64,000 nucleotides of DNA. It comes from Pegea sp. RAD2-039 (taxonomy: Eukaryota; Chordata; Thaliacea; Salpida; Salpidae). Location: assembly GCA_034620365.1 (NCBI GenBank), contig JAQGEQ010000380.1, positions 992,001 to 1,056,000 of the forward strand, written 5' to 3'. The position numbers were made by a program, and so were the translations under genes. The notes under the pieces are model-generated. The model was not told the origin of the DNA, searched no databases, and worked only from the letters and a program-made list of their open reading frames with translations. Shown here piece after piece: positions 12,612 to 26,591 of the stretch (position 1 is its first letter; each line of letters begins with the position of its first letter).

Positions 12612-15600
12612 ATCTTGATGAAACTTTCAAATTTACAGATTTAATTTGGTTGTATGTAGTTATCAAGATCTTTTACAAATAATTTATAAACACATTATCA
12701 TTAATTTTAACAGTGTACGCAACTTACAGCATCTAAATTTTTAATGTATAACAAATATTAGTAAAGCATTTACAGTATAAAGTAGTCTAAGCTATATTAG
12801 TTAAATAGCTAATTGTGTGTTTAATTTTTTGTGTAACTTGTACATTTTTTAAGGTTTTTATCACACTACTTTATTATAGATTAATTTTACAAAGAGTACG
12901 ATTTAAATATTTGCAGTTCAAAATAAGTCACACTAGATAATATGTTTAAATTCACTTAAATTTCAATATAGTCCTTGTTTTTAAAAATATCTGCAAAGCC
13001 AAAACAAATATTAGTTTTTTATTCAGTTCTGTTTGTCTTCTTCCATTTGTTAAATATCATCTTATTTAGTCTTAAATTAAAAAACAAACTTTTGAAAACA
13101 TAAATTCACTCTGTACAATCTTAATTCATTTGAAAAGTTAGGATCCTTTAGTCATTTAGTTTAATATCAATTCCAAACAAAACCTTTTATCAATATTACA
13201 GTCTTCTTTGTAGTCACACTCTCTTTAAAAAGACTATCTTTACTAATAACGATTTTTGATTGAGGGTGCTTTAATATCGTTTCTAACATTTATTTGCATT
13301 ACATAAAAGTTTTTATTTTATTTTGCGATAAAAGCTTGGCAAATTGTTATTGTAACTAAATGGCGGCAAAAATGAACAACGAAAACTGTCGGAATGACTT
13401 TACCCTTGGATTGATGTTTAATTTTCTAACTACAATAAAATTGTCTTTTGATAAGCTTGCTATATTTATATAGTTTCCAGTAAAGTATGTTTAATCTTTT
13501 GCTCAATGACGCATTTTAAATAATCTTTGATTGAATATTCAAGCATTAAAAGCTATTTTAAGGTTTAAAGAGTATCATAAAAAAATTAGGAAATAGTTAC
13601 AAGACACTTTTACTAAATTCCACATAAAAGCTTTCTTTTTTCATCATATCTTTTTTATGGCCAAAGGTAAGTTATACGGAAATAGTTTCAAAACATTTTA
13701 TCAAAATATTTTTAAAGTTAACTTACGTTACAAGCGACGTTCTTTCATTTCACTTATTCCTAAATGTTTGCTTTGACTAAATATCCTTTAAAAATGCAAT
13801 TCAGCATACATTAGCAAAATGGTCAGAGTTATAGAGGTGGGAGAAAAGAAGGAGAGAAATTATTATGCAAACATTTAGGGGTTAATATTTTCACTCATTC
13901 AAATTTACTTATCTAAAAATCATCTCGAATCTTACTTTGAATTTGTTTGATCTGAATAAAGTAAAATGTTAACGTGAATAGCAAAATAAAAGAAATAAAA
14001 TGCATCAGAAAATGTAGGTAAGAGAATTGTTGAAACCAATATTTGTTTAAGTGATGACTTGTTATTTGATACACAATAATGTTTACACAAGAGTTTAATT
14101 CACAAAATATTAGACTTAAAAGTATGATATTTTAGACTATTTCAAAAATATTTTTAACCCAATAATTTACATGTGTTATTCTTATTAAAGCAATTATTTA
14201 AATTTACTTAAATAATTTATTAGTTACAAATTTAAAGCAACATTTTTATCAAACAAATTTCACACCAACAAATTATTTTGTAAATCTCAAAAATTTAAAG
14301 CTAACTAACAAATTTTAAATACTCTGTCATAGATAATACATAAAAATAAATTGAAATGTTAAAATGATGTCTTATGTTAGTACAACTACTATTACTCTTG
14401 GCTAAATAAAGCTGTTAATTGTTAGAAAGGTTGTTTCATTTCTCAGCAATCTTCAAATTTGTCTCATCTTCTTATCGCAAAATATTCTCTTATGCATTTA
14501 TAAGATATCAAGTCCAGGATGTTAGGAATGTTTGAAGAAGAGTTAATGGTGTATGTGTTCAATCAAATTCAATTGACAGCTTGGATTATACAGATAAAAT
14601 ATGTTGACATCGGCTGGCTTTTTTAATTTGCTTCTTAATTTATAGATAATTTTTTGTGTTATAAATGTGTAGTGATATTGAACTGATAAATAATTACGTT
14701 TTTTATCGTTTATGTTAAAAATTTAGTCGCAATAATTATTTAAAGGCAAATGAATGAATTTAGTTCAATTTCAAAAAATATGTTTAATTGAAAAGTTACA
14801 TTAAAAATATTAAGTTAAAAACAGAATTAAGAAAAATATTAATTTAATTATTTAATTTATTTAAAAGTTTTTCATGTAAAAAATTATGTCATTCTTTGAT
14901 GTTCAAAATTTTTCTAAGTTAACATCAAAAACTTAAGTTGAAACCAACTGTCAATTGAACATTTCAAAACATGTTTATTAACTAGTTGCTTTAAGCTTAA
15001 TCTATGCTGCTCTGTTGTCATAGATTCAATTATTTATTAAATTAAATGACAAAACTGTTCAGATCGAAATTAAGTCGAGCAAACGTTAATAAAAAAACAT
15101 TTAAACTTTAATAACATAACGTTTAAAGAGACCTAATCACTTCAAATAATTAAGCCTCATATCTGCTAATTCACACTCATTAAACTATCTACAATGAGAT
15201 TCATATGACTCTCATTCGGAAAATACTTGCGTCAATAGATTTCTAAAGCGTTCAAAGGTGGTTAGTTGATCACGCTTTGCAAACAGTTGTATCAGCTCTT
15301 CAATTACGTGAGCTTCCACGTGAGCCTCTTGAATTTGTCGCCACCCTGTTATTGCTTCATATAAAAGATTATAACCAGCTTGTCATTGTTATACACTAAT
15401 ATTCTTTTGTCGACCGAAAGCAATCTGCGCACCTATTTTTTTCTAGATTATCACCCCGCAACAGGTCAGAATAAAATAAGCTGCTCTCTACAAAAAGTTT
15501 AGTTAAATATTAAGCTGAAAAGAACGCTGTCAGCGTATGAGTTTTATCGTCATCTCGTATTTATAAAGTTACATATTGTTCATTTCAAACAGGATTTCAT

Positions 15601-18600
15601 CTAGATATAACTGTTATCTACAGATTTTTTTTCTTGATCGCATTATTGCTTTATATTTTGTTGTTATTTTCGAATATTTTCTCATTTGTTTTTTAAACTG
15701 TATTCATCAGCTTAATGTTCTTCATCTAGCTTATACAAATGTTGGTTTTTGTGATTACTGATTACAGCAAACTACTTGAATAAAATTAAATCGCCTTTTA
15801 GTTCCTCTAGTATCTTTGTTTAATTAAAGGGCGGCGCTCTTACGAATAGTAAATTATCAAAGTCTTAAATTAAGAGATTGTCGCTATCCGGAAACCGAAC
15901 ACTGACACAGACACTGTCCAAGCAAATAAACCAAGATGTTGAATCCAGTTGAAGTATTATGCAACTAAATCAAATTGTTTTTGTTGCAAGTTTGCACAAG
16001 CCTTATAAGTCTACATCTTTATAATGTGTCTCTATCACTAAGCCTCTTTCCGAACAGCGCAGAAGCATATTCAATTTTTTTCTAGACTATTAATCAATGA
16101 TAAACGTTATCACTTTGATCGAATCACTTTTTGTTGTTTGCTTTCAAAATCATGGAAATTTAACAGCTATAGTCAGCAACTTCAGTCTGCTTTGCTTCAA
16201 ATAAGCAACATTTCCATTATTGAATATGCTATCTTTTTATTCATTTAAAAAACAATTCATTTTTAGAGAGAAAAGTCAGTTGATTACATGTAAAATATTA
16301 AAGGTAAACCAGTTTTTATTTTGTATTTGAGCGTTAAAACTAAAACATTAAAGAATTTAAAACTAAACTTTTTTAAATTGTGATACCAAATTGTTGTATA
16401 GTACCACCAATTATATACTGTCTTTTGAACAAGATTACCGCTTAACATTTTTAAATTATCCAAGTAGTTTTGAATATATTAAAAACAATTTTCCTTAGAC
16501 TATTTTTGCAATATTGAGCAATAATATCAAATTGATAAAAACTCATATAAAAGTATTTATTTAAAAATATATTTGAAACATTATTGACTAGTAATTAAAT
16601 TTTTTCAGTTAGATTATGTACCAGAGTAATCTTTTTTGAAGATACTTTACGACCAGTGGAGTTAAACTTTTTATGAGAAAATACATCGATTACTAAACGT
16701 TTTACCAAAAAGTGATTTAGAGCTATAAAGAAATATTAGTTAAGAATACTGTTAAAGAATTATTTCTGGTTAATGGACTTTAAAACAATCCTGTTACTTT
16801 CAAATAAGTTTACTTAATTCTAAGAAAGAATTTTGAAAAGTTTGTAATTTTTTATCCTACCAAACTATTTTTTTAATTTAGTAAGAAAACAATGAAGTAA
16901 GTAATTCCTACATACAAATTACAGTAAATAATATTTTGTCAACATTAATCTAAATCCTGCAAGGAATGCTTCATTTGAAAGAGAACAAATTGAATTAATT
17001 TATTCCATTGTTCTATAAATCTTATTTATGGTGTAAGTTTGGTGGCCAAAGTTATTTAAGAAACATCAATTCTAAGTAGTGTTTTCATGAAACTACCAAC
17101 TGTAAGATATATTGGATGATATCAGATCGTCTGTTTTGCTTAATAATTTCATCAAGTAGCAAACAGGGGCTGATGAACTAATAATTTGTTTCCATTTAAA
17201 ACCATCTGAACTAATTACTTTTAGCCATTTCTACAAAAGGAATAGTAGGGCTTAATGTTTACATAAAGTAAAACTAGATAAAGTTGCACCAAAACTCAAT
17301 ATTGACCGTATGAATGTCACAAATTACTAAAGCTTGATTAAAAATTGAATTAAAACGAGTTTTTAAGTAAACTGACACGTTTGTTTTGTACATAAACTGG
17401 TCTTCTTTTTGTGACATTCATTTTTTATACAAGAACTTTCTGTTACACTTTTAATTTATCTAATATCAAGACTTAACTCAGTAATTTATCAATTTTTTAA
17501 ATGCTTTATTATATCAAATAATACAATATTTAATAATTAATGGTCATTTTTTAGCCTCTGTATGCTAAGTGAATAATTTGCTTTTCATTTCATCAATACA
17601 ATAACATATATATCACAACTGTGTATAAACTAGTCAATCTGAGTCCAACACCTTAAAAAATTAATTCTATGGTCCTCAAGCTATATGATTTACTGCTAAC
17701 AACTTTGACAATATTTTTATAAAACATTTTGTAAATGTATATATCAAACGAAAGACTCTTATTCGATCAGTAATGTTGATTTACAAAATGTAATTTAAAA
17801 CAGCGTTTTTAAAAGCATAATTTGGTATAATTTTACACTAAATGCAGAATTTGTATTTATGGCAAGTTTTTCTTTGTATTCGCTTTTTTTGTTAGATAAA
17901 CTTTATTAATTGTTTCAATAACTTTATTTTGCATTGCACACTTTAAAAAAACAAAACTTTCAAATGATTAATGTGTTAGTCTGATAGATAGTAGAAAAAT
18001 TATTTTTTTATTTGAATCACTACACAAGACGTTTAGTCTAAATAAAAAACTGATTAACTAAAAACTATAATCGTTGTTAGATTGGAAAGCCATTGAAAGG
18101 TTTATAAGAGTTACTAATTCTAGCTCTGCTAATTTTTAATAAAAACTGCTATTAGCTTTGCTCTAAGAGGTAAACTTTGAATGACGATCGTAATGCTTTG
18201 GTGACATCACAAAGCTGAAATTTCGATAAAAATAAAAGACATCAAGCTTTTTAAGATATATTGATCAGAAGCAATGAAATTATTTATAATTTAATGTTCA
18301 AAGTTACAAATACTTGTTAAAAATAGTTCAAAAATACTTTTATGAATTATAGTTAAAACAAAATAAACATGTGAGGATTTAAAAGTTAATTTTATTTAAG
18401 ATACTTTTAAAAAGACTAATAACTATTAATTACAGTATTTAATTAAATTAAAGTCATACAAATAGTTTTAACAAGAGTACATTTATCTCGAAAGCATGCA
18501 AAAGACTAAAAACATTGAAACTTAAAGAAAAGAATTAAAGATATAAAAAATCTATAAAAAACAAAAGCTTAAAAACAATTAAGATATGAAACTACAGTAA
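12612..18600. other. Intergenic, nothing recognised
   Basis: About 6 kb of AT-rich DNA between the laminin 5' end and the 3' end of the profilin gene. The laminin promoter should lie just above 12611, but no core motif stands out against the AT background. A GC-richer patch at about 15230-15440 has no open frame and no recognised family. Confidence 0.4.
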
Positions 18601-18601
18601 G

Positions 18602-18607
18602 TTTATT
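18602..18607 (-). terminator. Polyadenylation signal AATAAA of the profilin gene
   Basis: The plus strand reads TTTATT, so the minus strand has AATAAA, 27 nt past the profilin stop codon. The distance and strand fit. Confidence 0.5.
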
Positions 18608-18633
18608 GAGTTGTTAGCCTATTTCAAAATATA

Positions 18634-19044
18634 TTATAAACTGATTGCAATTCTATTAAGAAACTCTGCCCCATCATAAGAACTCATAGTTTCACCTACA
18701 ACTGAAACAAGAACATTCTTTTCATTCTTATAAATTAAGACGTGCTCTTTTGTAAGAGAGTTTTTCAATCTTCCAACAGTACAACTTCCAGTATCAAAAG
18801 GCAAGGCTTTGACATACAGATACTTTTTAATATCGCCTTCTTGCAAGATAATTCCTGAAGAGTACAAGAATGATTTATCTTCAGACATGGCTTTTGCGAT
18901 ACCAGCAACACAGCTTGGATCCACTGATGAACCATTAGAGTAACTACCCCATTGAGAAACAGGTGAAGCACTAAAAACGCCCAAATATTTGATATCTTCA
19001 TTTTGATTAGCACACATTTTGCAGTAGTTATCCCAGCCTGACAT
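18634..19044 (-). CDS. Profilin (actin monomer-binding protein), single exon
   Basis: 136 residues, the usual animal profilin length. Profilins bind G-actin, promote ADP/ATP exchange and feed formins and Ena/VASP through poly-proline binding in the cytoplasm. The N-terminus MSGWDNY carries the family's W-x-x-Y pair that stacks on poly-proline. A further Trp lies at residue 32 (VSQWGSY), where profilins have the other conserved Trp, and the alternating strand/turn pattern through the C-terminus fits. The last residues (EFLNRIAISL) lack the aromatic/His pair usual in the C-terminal helix, so this is a divergent profilin or profilin-like paralogue. Start choice: the ATG matches the family N-terminus, and an acceptor-like TTTAG lies only 4 nt upstream (19051-19049). 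That suggests a 5' UTR intron or trans-splice site. A polyadenylation signal follows 27 nt after the stop. Confidence 0.78.
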   Translation of the reverse strand: MSGWDNYCKMCANQNEDIKYLGVFSASPVSQWGSYSNGSSVDPSCVAGIAKAMSEDKSFLYSSGIILQEGDIKKYLYVKALPFDTGSCTVGRLKNSLTKEHVLIYKNEKNVLVSVVGETMSSYDGAEFLNRIAISL

Positions 19045-19051
19045 ATTGCTA

Positions 19052-20568
19052 AATATTTTATAAAAAACTGTTTCAATTAATTTTGATATATATGTACTAA
19101 TGTAAACTACAGAACACTACATAGAGATTATCAGCTAAACTTAAAAGCTAATGTTGTGTTAATTAACATAATATACTTGCAAAATTATTTTTGTTATCAA
19201 TTACTAAAATATTAGAGAACCTTCTAAATTATTTTCAAGTTCTATTGTGTTAAATATAAAATTGTTTGAAAATACAAATGTAAGATTTATACAATTGACT
19301 ATTTTTAGCTTGAAGCTCTTTTATACATAGCCATAAACTAGATATAAAAAAATCAATTTTTAATACAATTACTTTTAGTTAAAAATATTAAACTTAATTA
19401 TTAACTGATTTTGACAAAAATAAATATTTTATAAATGAACAAATTTATATTATTACAAATAAGTTTAATAATTAATCTAAGTAAGGAAAAACTAAAATAT
19501 AAAACAGAAATTTTGAAGTACAATCATTAGACAAATGGAAAAAAACCAATTTAAATATATGACATTTACTAAATATAATTCATAGATCTTACGTCCATTA
19601 CTGCGCGATAAAGGAGAATTTAAGTGATAAATTGAAGTCACTCAAGTCGACTATTGACAACAGACACACAAATAAACAATTGATTGCATTTTATTAAAGA
19701 GTTTCCAAAAAATTATTTTAAAAATATTAAATATTTACAACCATCAAAAACCTTTTAGTTTCTATATAAGATATTTTTAAGTACTGAAAATTGTTCAAAC
19801 AAAGATTTAAAAAAGTGAGATCTTTATTAATTACAAAAATATTTTATTTCTGTATGATTTAAAAAATTGTTATTTGATAGATTTTATTTCATTCGATTCT
19901 GCAGTATAACGATTAAGTTCAAAAATTCAAAAACGTGCAAACAGCATTTAGCAATCTTAGATCAAATTTTTGTGTCTACAATATTAGAAAAAGTTCAAAC
20001 AGAAAATATAGGTTATAAATAAAGCATTACAACAACAAAATGATATGAAAAATTACTACAAAGGTACATTATATAAAAAGGTAAAAACCAAAGTTTAAGC
20101 AAGACATGCACCACAACCATATACAAAGCAGTAGTGATTGAAACCAAGAATAAATCACGTTTCAGGCAAGTAGATTGAAGATTTGAAGTTAATCTAAAAT
20201 CAATTTAAAGTAACGGCGCGTTAGATTTCTTAGTTTGTTGCAAATTGTAGCAGCAATAATTAAAGTAGTATTCCCAACTCGAGTCCGTATACTCATTTAA
20301 GTGGCTACATTTCAGGAGTAGAAGCGATACGGTCTTGTTTGTTAATCACAGAAGTTGACTAAATCATTTCAAAGATCAAAAAGTTTTTTTATAAGTATGT
20401 ACATCAATCAAGCAAAAATCATTAGGAGATAGAGTGAGTAATAAAGGTTAGAGAGCACTAATTCAAATGCTTAATTTATATAATTGTTATTTTAACTACT
20501 ACTAATTTTAGGTAAGTGTTGAATCTTCTGATTAAAATTCTATTAAATAACAAGAAAAGTATGTGACT
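19052..20568. other. Intergenic, nothing recognised
   Basis: AT-rich spacer between the profilin start and the 3' end of the ODC-family gene, both on the minus strand. A slightly GC-richer stretch near 20090-20450 holds no open frame that I recognise. Confidence 0.4.
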
Positions 20569-23500
20569 CTATACACAACAAGACGACTCCACAAAATTCT
20601 TGAACTCTTTCCTGAAAGTAACATAAATTAATTGTTTAGAAATCTTTCAAACAAATATTTAAAAAATAAGAACTTCTTGTCAGTAACTTACATATCAGCT
20701 TCAGATATAAAATTATAAACTAAAGCTTCGTCGTTATAACTCGACTGACTGGATATAGTATATGCTCCCATACCTAAAAAGAAGAGTTTTTAAAAAACTT
20801 CTTTGTAATTGAGATTTATTGCAAAAATGGATTTTTAAATCTTAAGAGAAGTTTGAACAATAAATAAATTTCACAAAACATTTCTATGATACACTTTATT
20901 TAATATTTTACGAATTAAAATAATGAATAACTTTATATAAAGTCAAACTACATTAATTATCAACGATTAAACAATCACTAAAATATTTTAAATCAAGATT
21001 ATGTTGAAAATTGTAATTTTTTAGCTTCACCAACTCTTTTAAACCGGAGCAAGTCAACCAATATCAATAAAGTTTCAAACATTTATGAAAGTAAAATAAT
21101 CTAAATTTTCTCAACAAGTCTGAAGTAGTAAGATTTTAAGTCTAAGAAATACCATGATAGACTTTTGAGATGTTCTACACAATCATAAAACTTATATTAG
21201 AAGAAACTCGTAGAATGATTATACAATTGATCGCAAGAGCAAATTATCTTATTAAAGTATATATTTAAAGATTAGTTAAACAAAATTGTAAATAACTGAG
21301 AGTTTCAAATAAAAAAACTAACTCTTCCATAATATCCAATCATCAATTTGCAATTCTGGTAACATTACAGAATCCATTACTTTATCTAGTTCACTACAAG
21401 AAGGTCCCCAAATAACTGATTCATATGTTTTCTTACTGTTCTACACATTAGACAAAATAATTGAAATTAATAATAAGCAAAATCTGAAATTACATCAAGA
21501 TATCTCAGCTTCAAATCAAAACAAATTAATGAAAAGTTACAAAAAGGTTGAAATTAGAAGACTGAAGAAAAATTCAAAAACTGAGATACATACTTTAAGC
21601 GTAACTGGCAAAAGTTTGGCATGATCATAAAACAAACTATTAAATCCTCCGAGTAATCCTTCACTTACATGATAACTGAAAACTTTACTACCATTTCGAC
21701 CTATTAATAAAAATATAGATTTATTTTTTGAATTATGTAACTGAATTACTGACAGAGAAGAAACCCGGAATGAAAATAAACAAAACTTACCATTAAGATT
21801 CAATTCTTTTTTACTGAAAACACTTGTTGCTAGTGTAAATGGTTTAGTGGCATAAAACCTGCCTGGTTCGGCAATTATCTTCAAATTTGGAAAAAGCTCC
21901 TTCGGAAAGAGAATTTCGATTGAGTCATTAACTACCTTTCCAATCTGAAGATAAAATATTTCTGATATTTTTCTGGAGAAACTTTTGAATAATTTCATTT
22001 TGGATGATAACTTACATCTTCAAATGTAACCCGCCATGTCTCATCCCCCGGAAATCCACCTCCAATATCTAGCAAAGTGAAGTTGTAACCAACTGATTTT
22101 GCATAATCAAATAATTTTCGAGCATCATGTAACGCTTTTTGATAAGTAAATGCATCTTCACATCCACTGCCGACATGAAAGCTGTAAAATAACAAAAACT
22201 GGTATTAGTCAGCTGTTAAACAAACAAAACTGAACAAAACAGAAAAACATTTAATAAAAACAAACTGCTAGTAGCCGAATATAAAAATTGATTATTCGAC
22301 ATCATACAATTACATAAAAATACCATCTTCAACATATTTATAACAATTTAAATTTATTTAAAAAATAAACACCTGATTCCAATAACATTTAAGCCAAGCT
22401 CAAGAGCATAATTGATCAAATCTTGACAATCATCAAAAGCTGCCCCATATTTTTGGCTCAAACGACACAAGGCAGTTGAATCGTCAGTTTTAATGCGCAG
22501 TACAAGTCTAAGAGAAAAAAGTTTCATGCAAATATTACTCGAGTGATTTTTCACAAAATATCTTTAAAAATATTTTGTGAAAACCTTTCATATTATACGA
22601 TTATATAATTAAAACAAATTACAGTTTTAGAGCAACATCTGTTTAAGCTTCAATCAACTTTATTTAAAGTAACAAATGTAAAAATTTAAGATTATTTACT
22701 GAGCTTGGGGAAAGTGCTTCACCATTTTTACCAATTCTTCTTTACTGTCAAACACACTTCGTTTCACATTTATTTCTTTGGAATAAAGAATATGAGAAGG
22801 TTGCTTGCAAGGGTTTGCATATATAATATTTCCAGGCTTTGCACCTAATCTATTCAATAGATTAAGTTCAAACTGTAAAAAAAGTTTAGGAGTTATCTAG
22901 ATTGTTTAAAACAGTTAAGACCATACAGTAGGAAGTTGCTTATCTCTAAATATTTTGTTTTATCTTGTTTTTGTAGCATCAGCTGGTTAAGCTAAATCGA
23001 TTTTTTTTTAGAATTTAAATAAAAGGTAGATAAAGATAATTTGCCGTTAAACAATTGCCAGCTATAAATTTTTACAAATGATAGAAAGCTTAATGTGAAA
23101 ACGGACTTTAAACTATTGTCAGAAATAAGACTAGATAAACATGTTCAAAACATGTTCAATTTAAAAAAAAATTTTTCAGTTTTCAAACAGATTTTAAATC
23201 ACAACACTGCCAAGCAATAACATAGCTTTTGCTTTTTTATAAATATTTTTGCAAGTCGCAATCAAAGTTATTTCTACATATGCTGTAAGAGGTATCTGAA
23301 AATTGTTCAAGTATTTTTCAAGTATTTACATTCATTTTTAAGTGTTGAAATGGTGCTACTATCACAGCAAAGTATTTTGAATAAATCTAAATTCAAAGAT
23401 CGTTTAAGTCTTTTATTTAAAGTTAGTTTTTAAAAGTACATAAAATAAGTGATAAAATTGATACATAAAGCCTTACAAAAACAGTTTTTTGAAATAGTGC

Positions 23501-24167
23501 AAAAAGATCTCACATTATAACAATCATCACAGTAATGAATTATGATCTAAATACCTTGCTTGCACAATCAAATCCCATTCCAAGAGAAATCATAACTTTC
23601 AACATCAACTCATTGGGATTACATTTAACAGCAAAATAAGGTTTAACATTGGGAAGAACTTTCAGCCATAAGAGATGTCTTCTAAGTATTTCACCAACAT
23701 TAAATATATAGAAGCTCTCATCAAACTCCTTCAATTGATAAAAATATTAAAAATATTAAACAGAACTTTTTAGGGGGAAAAGTAGTAAGTAAATTTGACA
23801 ACTTTATTCTAAATCAACAAAGTATTCTAAATATGTATCAAGTACTTTATATTCAATGTATAGCTATAAAATAATTAAGTGCTTTTATTCTAAAGAAGAA
23901 ACAAATTACTTCAATCTTTGTATCAGTCATTATCTTAGATAAACAAACTTCTGGTATAACTTTAACAGAGTTTTCATCATTGATGTAATTATCAGCTTTC
24001 AAGTTTAGGAGCTGTAACAAAAGATTTTGATTAGTAAAATAAAACAATAAGTCCTAAAAATAAGTTTATTAAAATAAATTTAACTGCTACAATTGGATCA
24101 CTTACTTCAATAGCATTCATTTCAATCATATAATCAGAAGATTTGGATTTAAAAGTTTTATCTAAAT
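20569..24167 (-). CDS. Ornithine-decarboxylase-family protein (ODC, or antizyme-inhibitor-like paralogue)
   Basis: Eleven exons join in consistent phase: 24167-24106, 24011-23910, 23728-23555, 22872-22700, 22507-22373, 22181-22016, 21944-21791, 21700-21594, 21440-21323, 20773-20692, 20611-20569 (stop). Starting at the Met of MIEMNAIE gives about 425 residues. ODC makes putrescine from ornithine, the first polyamine step, in the cytosol. PLP-fold III landmarks in order: FAVKCN with the PLP lysine, FDCASK, IIYANPCKQ, LVLRIKTDDS, SFHVGSG, LLDIGGGFPG, IAEPGRFY, YDHA, WGPSC and MGAYT. Nearly all cofactor and active-site residues are present, so activity is plausible. Odd: the residue after the catalytic Cys is Ser (CSELD) where ODC has Asp, and the protein ends soon after the barrel/sheet core, without the long C-terminal tail that carries the degron in vertebrate ODC. 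Family identity is firm; enzyme versus inhibitor is open. A further 5' extension is possible. Confidence 0.9.
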
Positions 24168-24984
24168 CTAAATAATTGAAAATTATCAAGGTTATATAAG
24201 TAAAAAATTTAGATTAATTAAATCTTATAATATTCTTATAATTATAATTTACAAGTAATATTATAAGTTTAAATGAGTTTTTTATAAATAGAGAATAATA
24301 TTCGAAATACATAGTACAACATAATGAATTTCACAGTCAGCAAAATAGTTTGAGTAAATATTTTAAATAAATAAATAAAGTTTTAACAAGAGATGGTATA
24401 TACAATTCTCAAACAAAAAATAAATCTGGTAAAAGCTGAAAATTATCAAATTTACAAAAAAAAATGATTGACTGATAGGGTGGAACTATCTCTTAACCAC
24501 ATCAATGTTTCTTAAAAAACTATCATGCTTGAGCAGAAGCACGTTAGTCATTATAAGCCTAAGATTAAGAATATGGTCAAAAACTTTATTGCAAAAAATT
24601 ATTATATGGAGCAAAAAATAATACTGTTTTTACTAAAATAACACTAAAAATAAACCAATAAAAACACATGAATATAATAAAAAAAGGTTTAAATAGTAAA
24701 TTAGACTTATATTTCAATTGTTAACTGACCTAATTCAAGTTATCCGCAAAAGTGAAACAGCTTTTCTGAACTTTTTTGCAGGAACAAGCTTACAAAACTA
24801 GCTTACAAATATTTATTGGCATTTATGTATAATTATTTTTTACTGGTAGTGCAATGGGGTCCGAAGATAGTGCATACGTAACTATACAATGAAAGTGAAT
24901 ATGAATAAGCCTATTTATAATTTTGTGAAACTCACAACAATAAAGGACAATGAAGAGCTTAAAGTTGATATGATTTAAGAATTA

Positions 24985-25815
24985 TATTGATGATAAGCAT
25001 CATATAGGAAATTAAATAGATTGAGCAGCTACAGAAGCCTGGGGAAAAGATGAGCTGGAGCGATACTACAGAAGAGACGACCGTGGGCGACTTGAATGTA
25101 TCACAGTGAAAGTAATCGGGTAGTCTGGCTGTCAAAACTGGGAAATATTGAACAGCAAGATGGAAGAGACCGCATAAGCCGTAAACGCTACCAATGTTGA
25201 ACAAAACTAAGATGAACAACTAGCTAAATGTAAAACAGAGGAGTATGATAAAAAGAAAGCAGGTAACAAGAAAGAAGTGGAACTGGTAGTGATAACTTTG
25301 AGTGAGGTAAAAGCTATTTAAGCGAAAGAACACATCAATATTTGTAAACCTATCGATTGAGGTGCTCAAAAATATATAGAGGGTTGCTTAAGAAGATGAG
25401 CTAGAGGAAACAGAAGCGGCCGATTACACGGAATCTAAGGGTCCTTTTGAAGTATACATCAATGCCCTGTTGCTGGGTAGGTAGATGACACTGGGAACTA
25501 CTGCCTCGATTCTGCATATAAACGATTCAGAAGTAAGGTCATTTTGTTGCTGACTGAAAGACGACAGCAGCATCTGGCAGCACCCTGGTCGACCAAGAAG
25601 TCCTATTTACAGCAGCAAGACTTGCTCCTCAAATAAATGGTACAAGAAAATGGGGTCTCAAGGGATTTCATTCTCTTTCAAGTGGCTTGCCGCATGCAAC
25701 TTGTATCTCTTTTAGGAAGTAAAAAATACAAAATGATTACGAGCGCAGTTTCAGCCAAAAGGGTCAATACAGCCGGGGGCTTCCTATTTCATAACTTTTG
25801 TCATTTCATAAATTT
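24985..25815 (+). mobile_element. Degraded hAT-type transposase relic
   Basis: This 0.8-kb block is clearly GC-richer than the surrounding DNA and carries broken open frames. The 3' part (25637-25800) reads ACRMQLVSLLGS, then SAVSAKRVNTAGG, resembling the hAT C-terminal dimerisation region in which a conserved L-A-x-x-x-L is followed by S-E-R-x-F-S-x-A-G. The Ser-Glu and Phe are lost here, and several stops and frame changes lie upstream. No terminal inverted repeats or 8-bp duplication could be identified by eye. It sits inside the putative 5' intron of the ODC-family gene, opposite in strand. Assignment to hAT rests on this one region and is tentative. Confidence 0.4.
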
Positions 25816-26591
25816 TTTATTCCTTATCAAGGTTTGAACAAAACGAATCAAAAGAGAATTTATAGTTTATTTCTTTTTTATATTTTTAACCAATTTCCGT
25901 TTGTTTTGTTTTTTATACGTTGGATTTTAAGTAGACTTTGAGTTGATTTTTTATGTTCCTATACTAATAAATTTTGCTTTTTAAAATTAGAAAAAAAAAC
26001 AATTGCTTGAAAAAATATTTAATGTTTGAAAAACTAAGTATCTATTGATAAACTAGAGTAATTAGAAGGGTAATAGAGAGAATTTATTTCCTTGTTTTTA
26101 AACAGTTGTAACCGTTTAAAATAAATCAGCAAAAATTGCGGTATACTTTTGTTTTAGAAAATATATATTCTTAATAGTTTAACACTTATTATCTTTACTT
26201 AAGGAAATGTAATAATAATTATTGCCAAGAGAAATTTTTAAAAATGTTATTTTTTAATTCTCGTTAGTTTTTACAAGTTTGTTAATTGGCAATGATTTAT
26301 AGAGAATTATAGTTAAACAAAATTAGATAAACAAATAAGACAGACAATCTGCAACAACAGATTTTTCTATTTATAAAACTAATATAAAATGAATATCAAG
26401 AAAAAAGCAGATATCGTTTATTATAGAATTTTTTATTGGTGAGAAAAACAACAAATCTAATTTTGTTAAGACTTTCATTAAACAATGGTTGATGTAAACC
26501 TTAGTCTTCATTCTACAAAAAAAAAATCCACAAAACTTATTAGAATGTTTCGAAGAATACTAAATATAATTTAAAATCATTTAAAACTTAC

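Noticed and set aside
18765-19076. 103-codon minus-strand frame overlapping profilin
   Set aside because: Shadow frame; only the other frame shows the profilin pattern.
24959-25219. 86-codon minus-strand frame in the GC-richer block
   Set aside because: Lies opposite the hAT-like relic, with no domain of its own.
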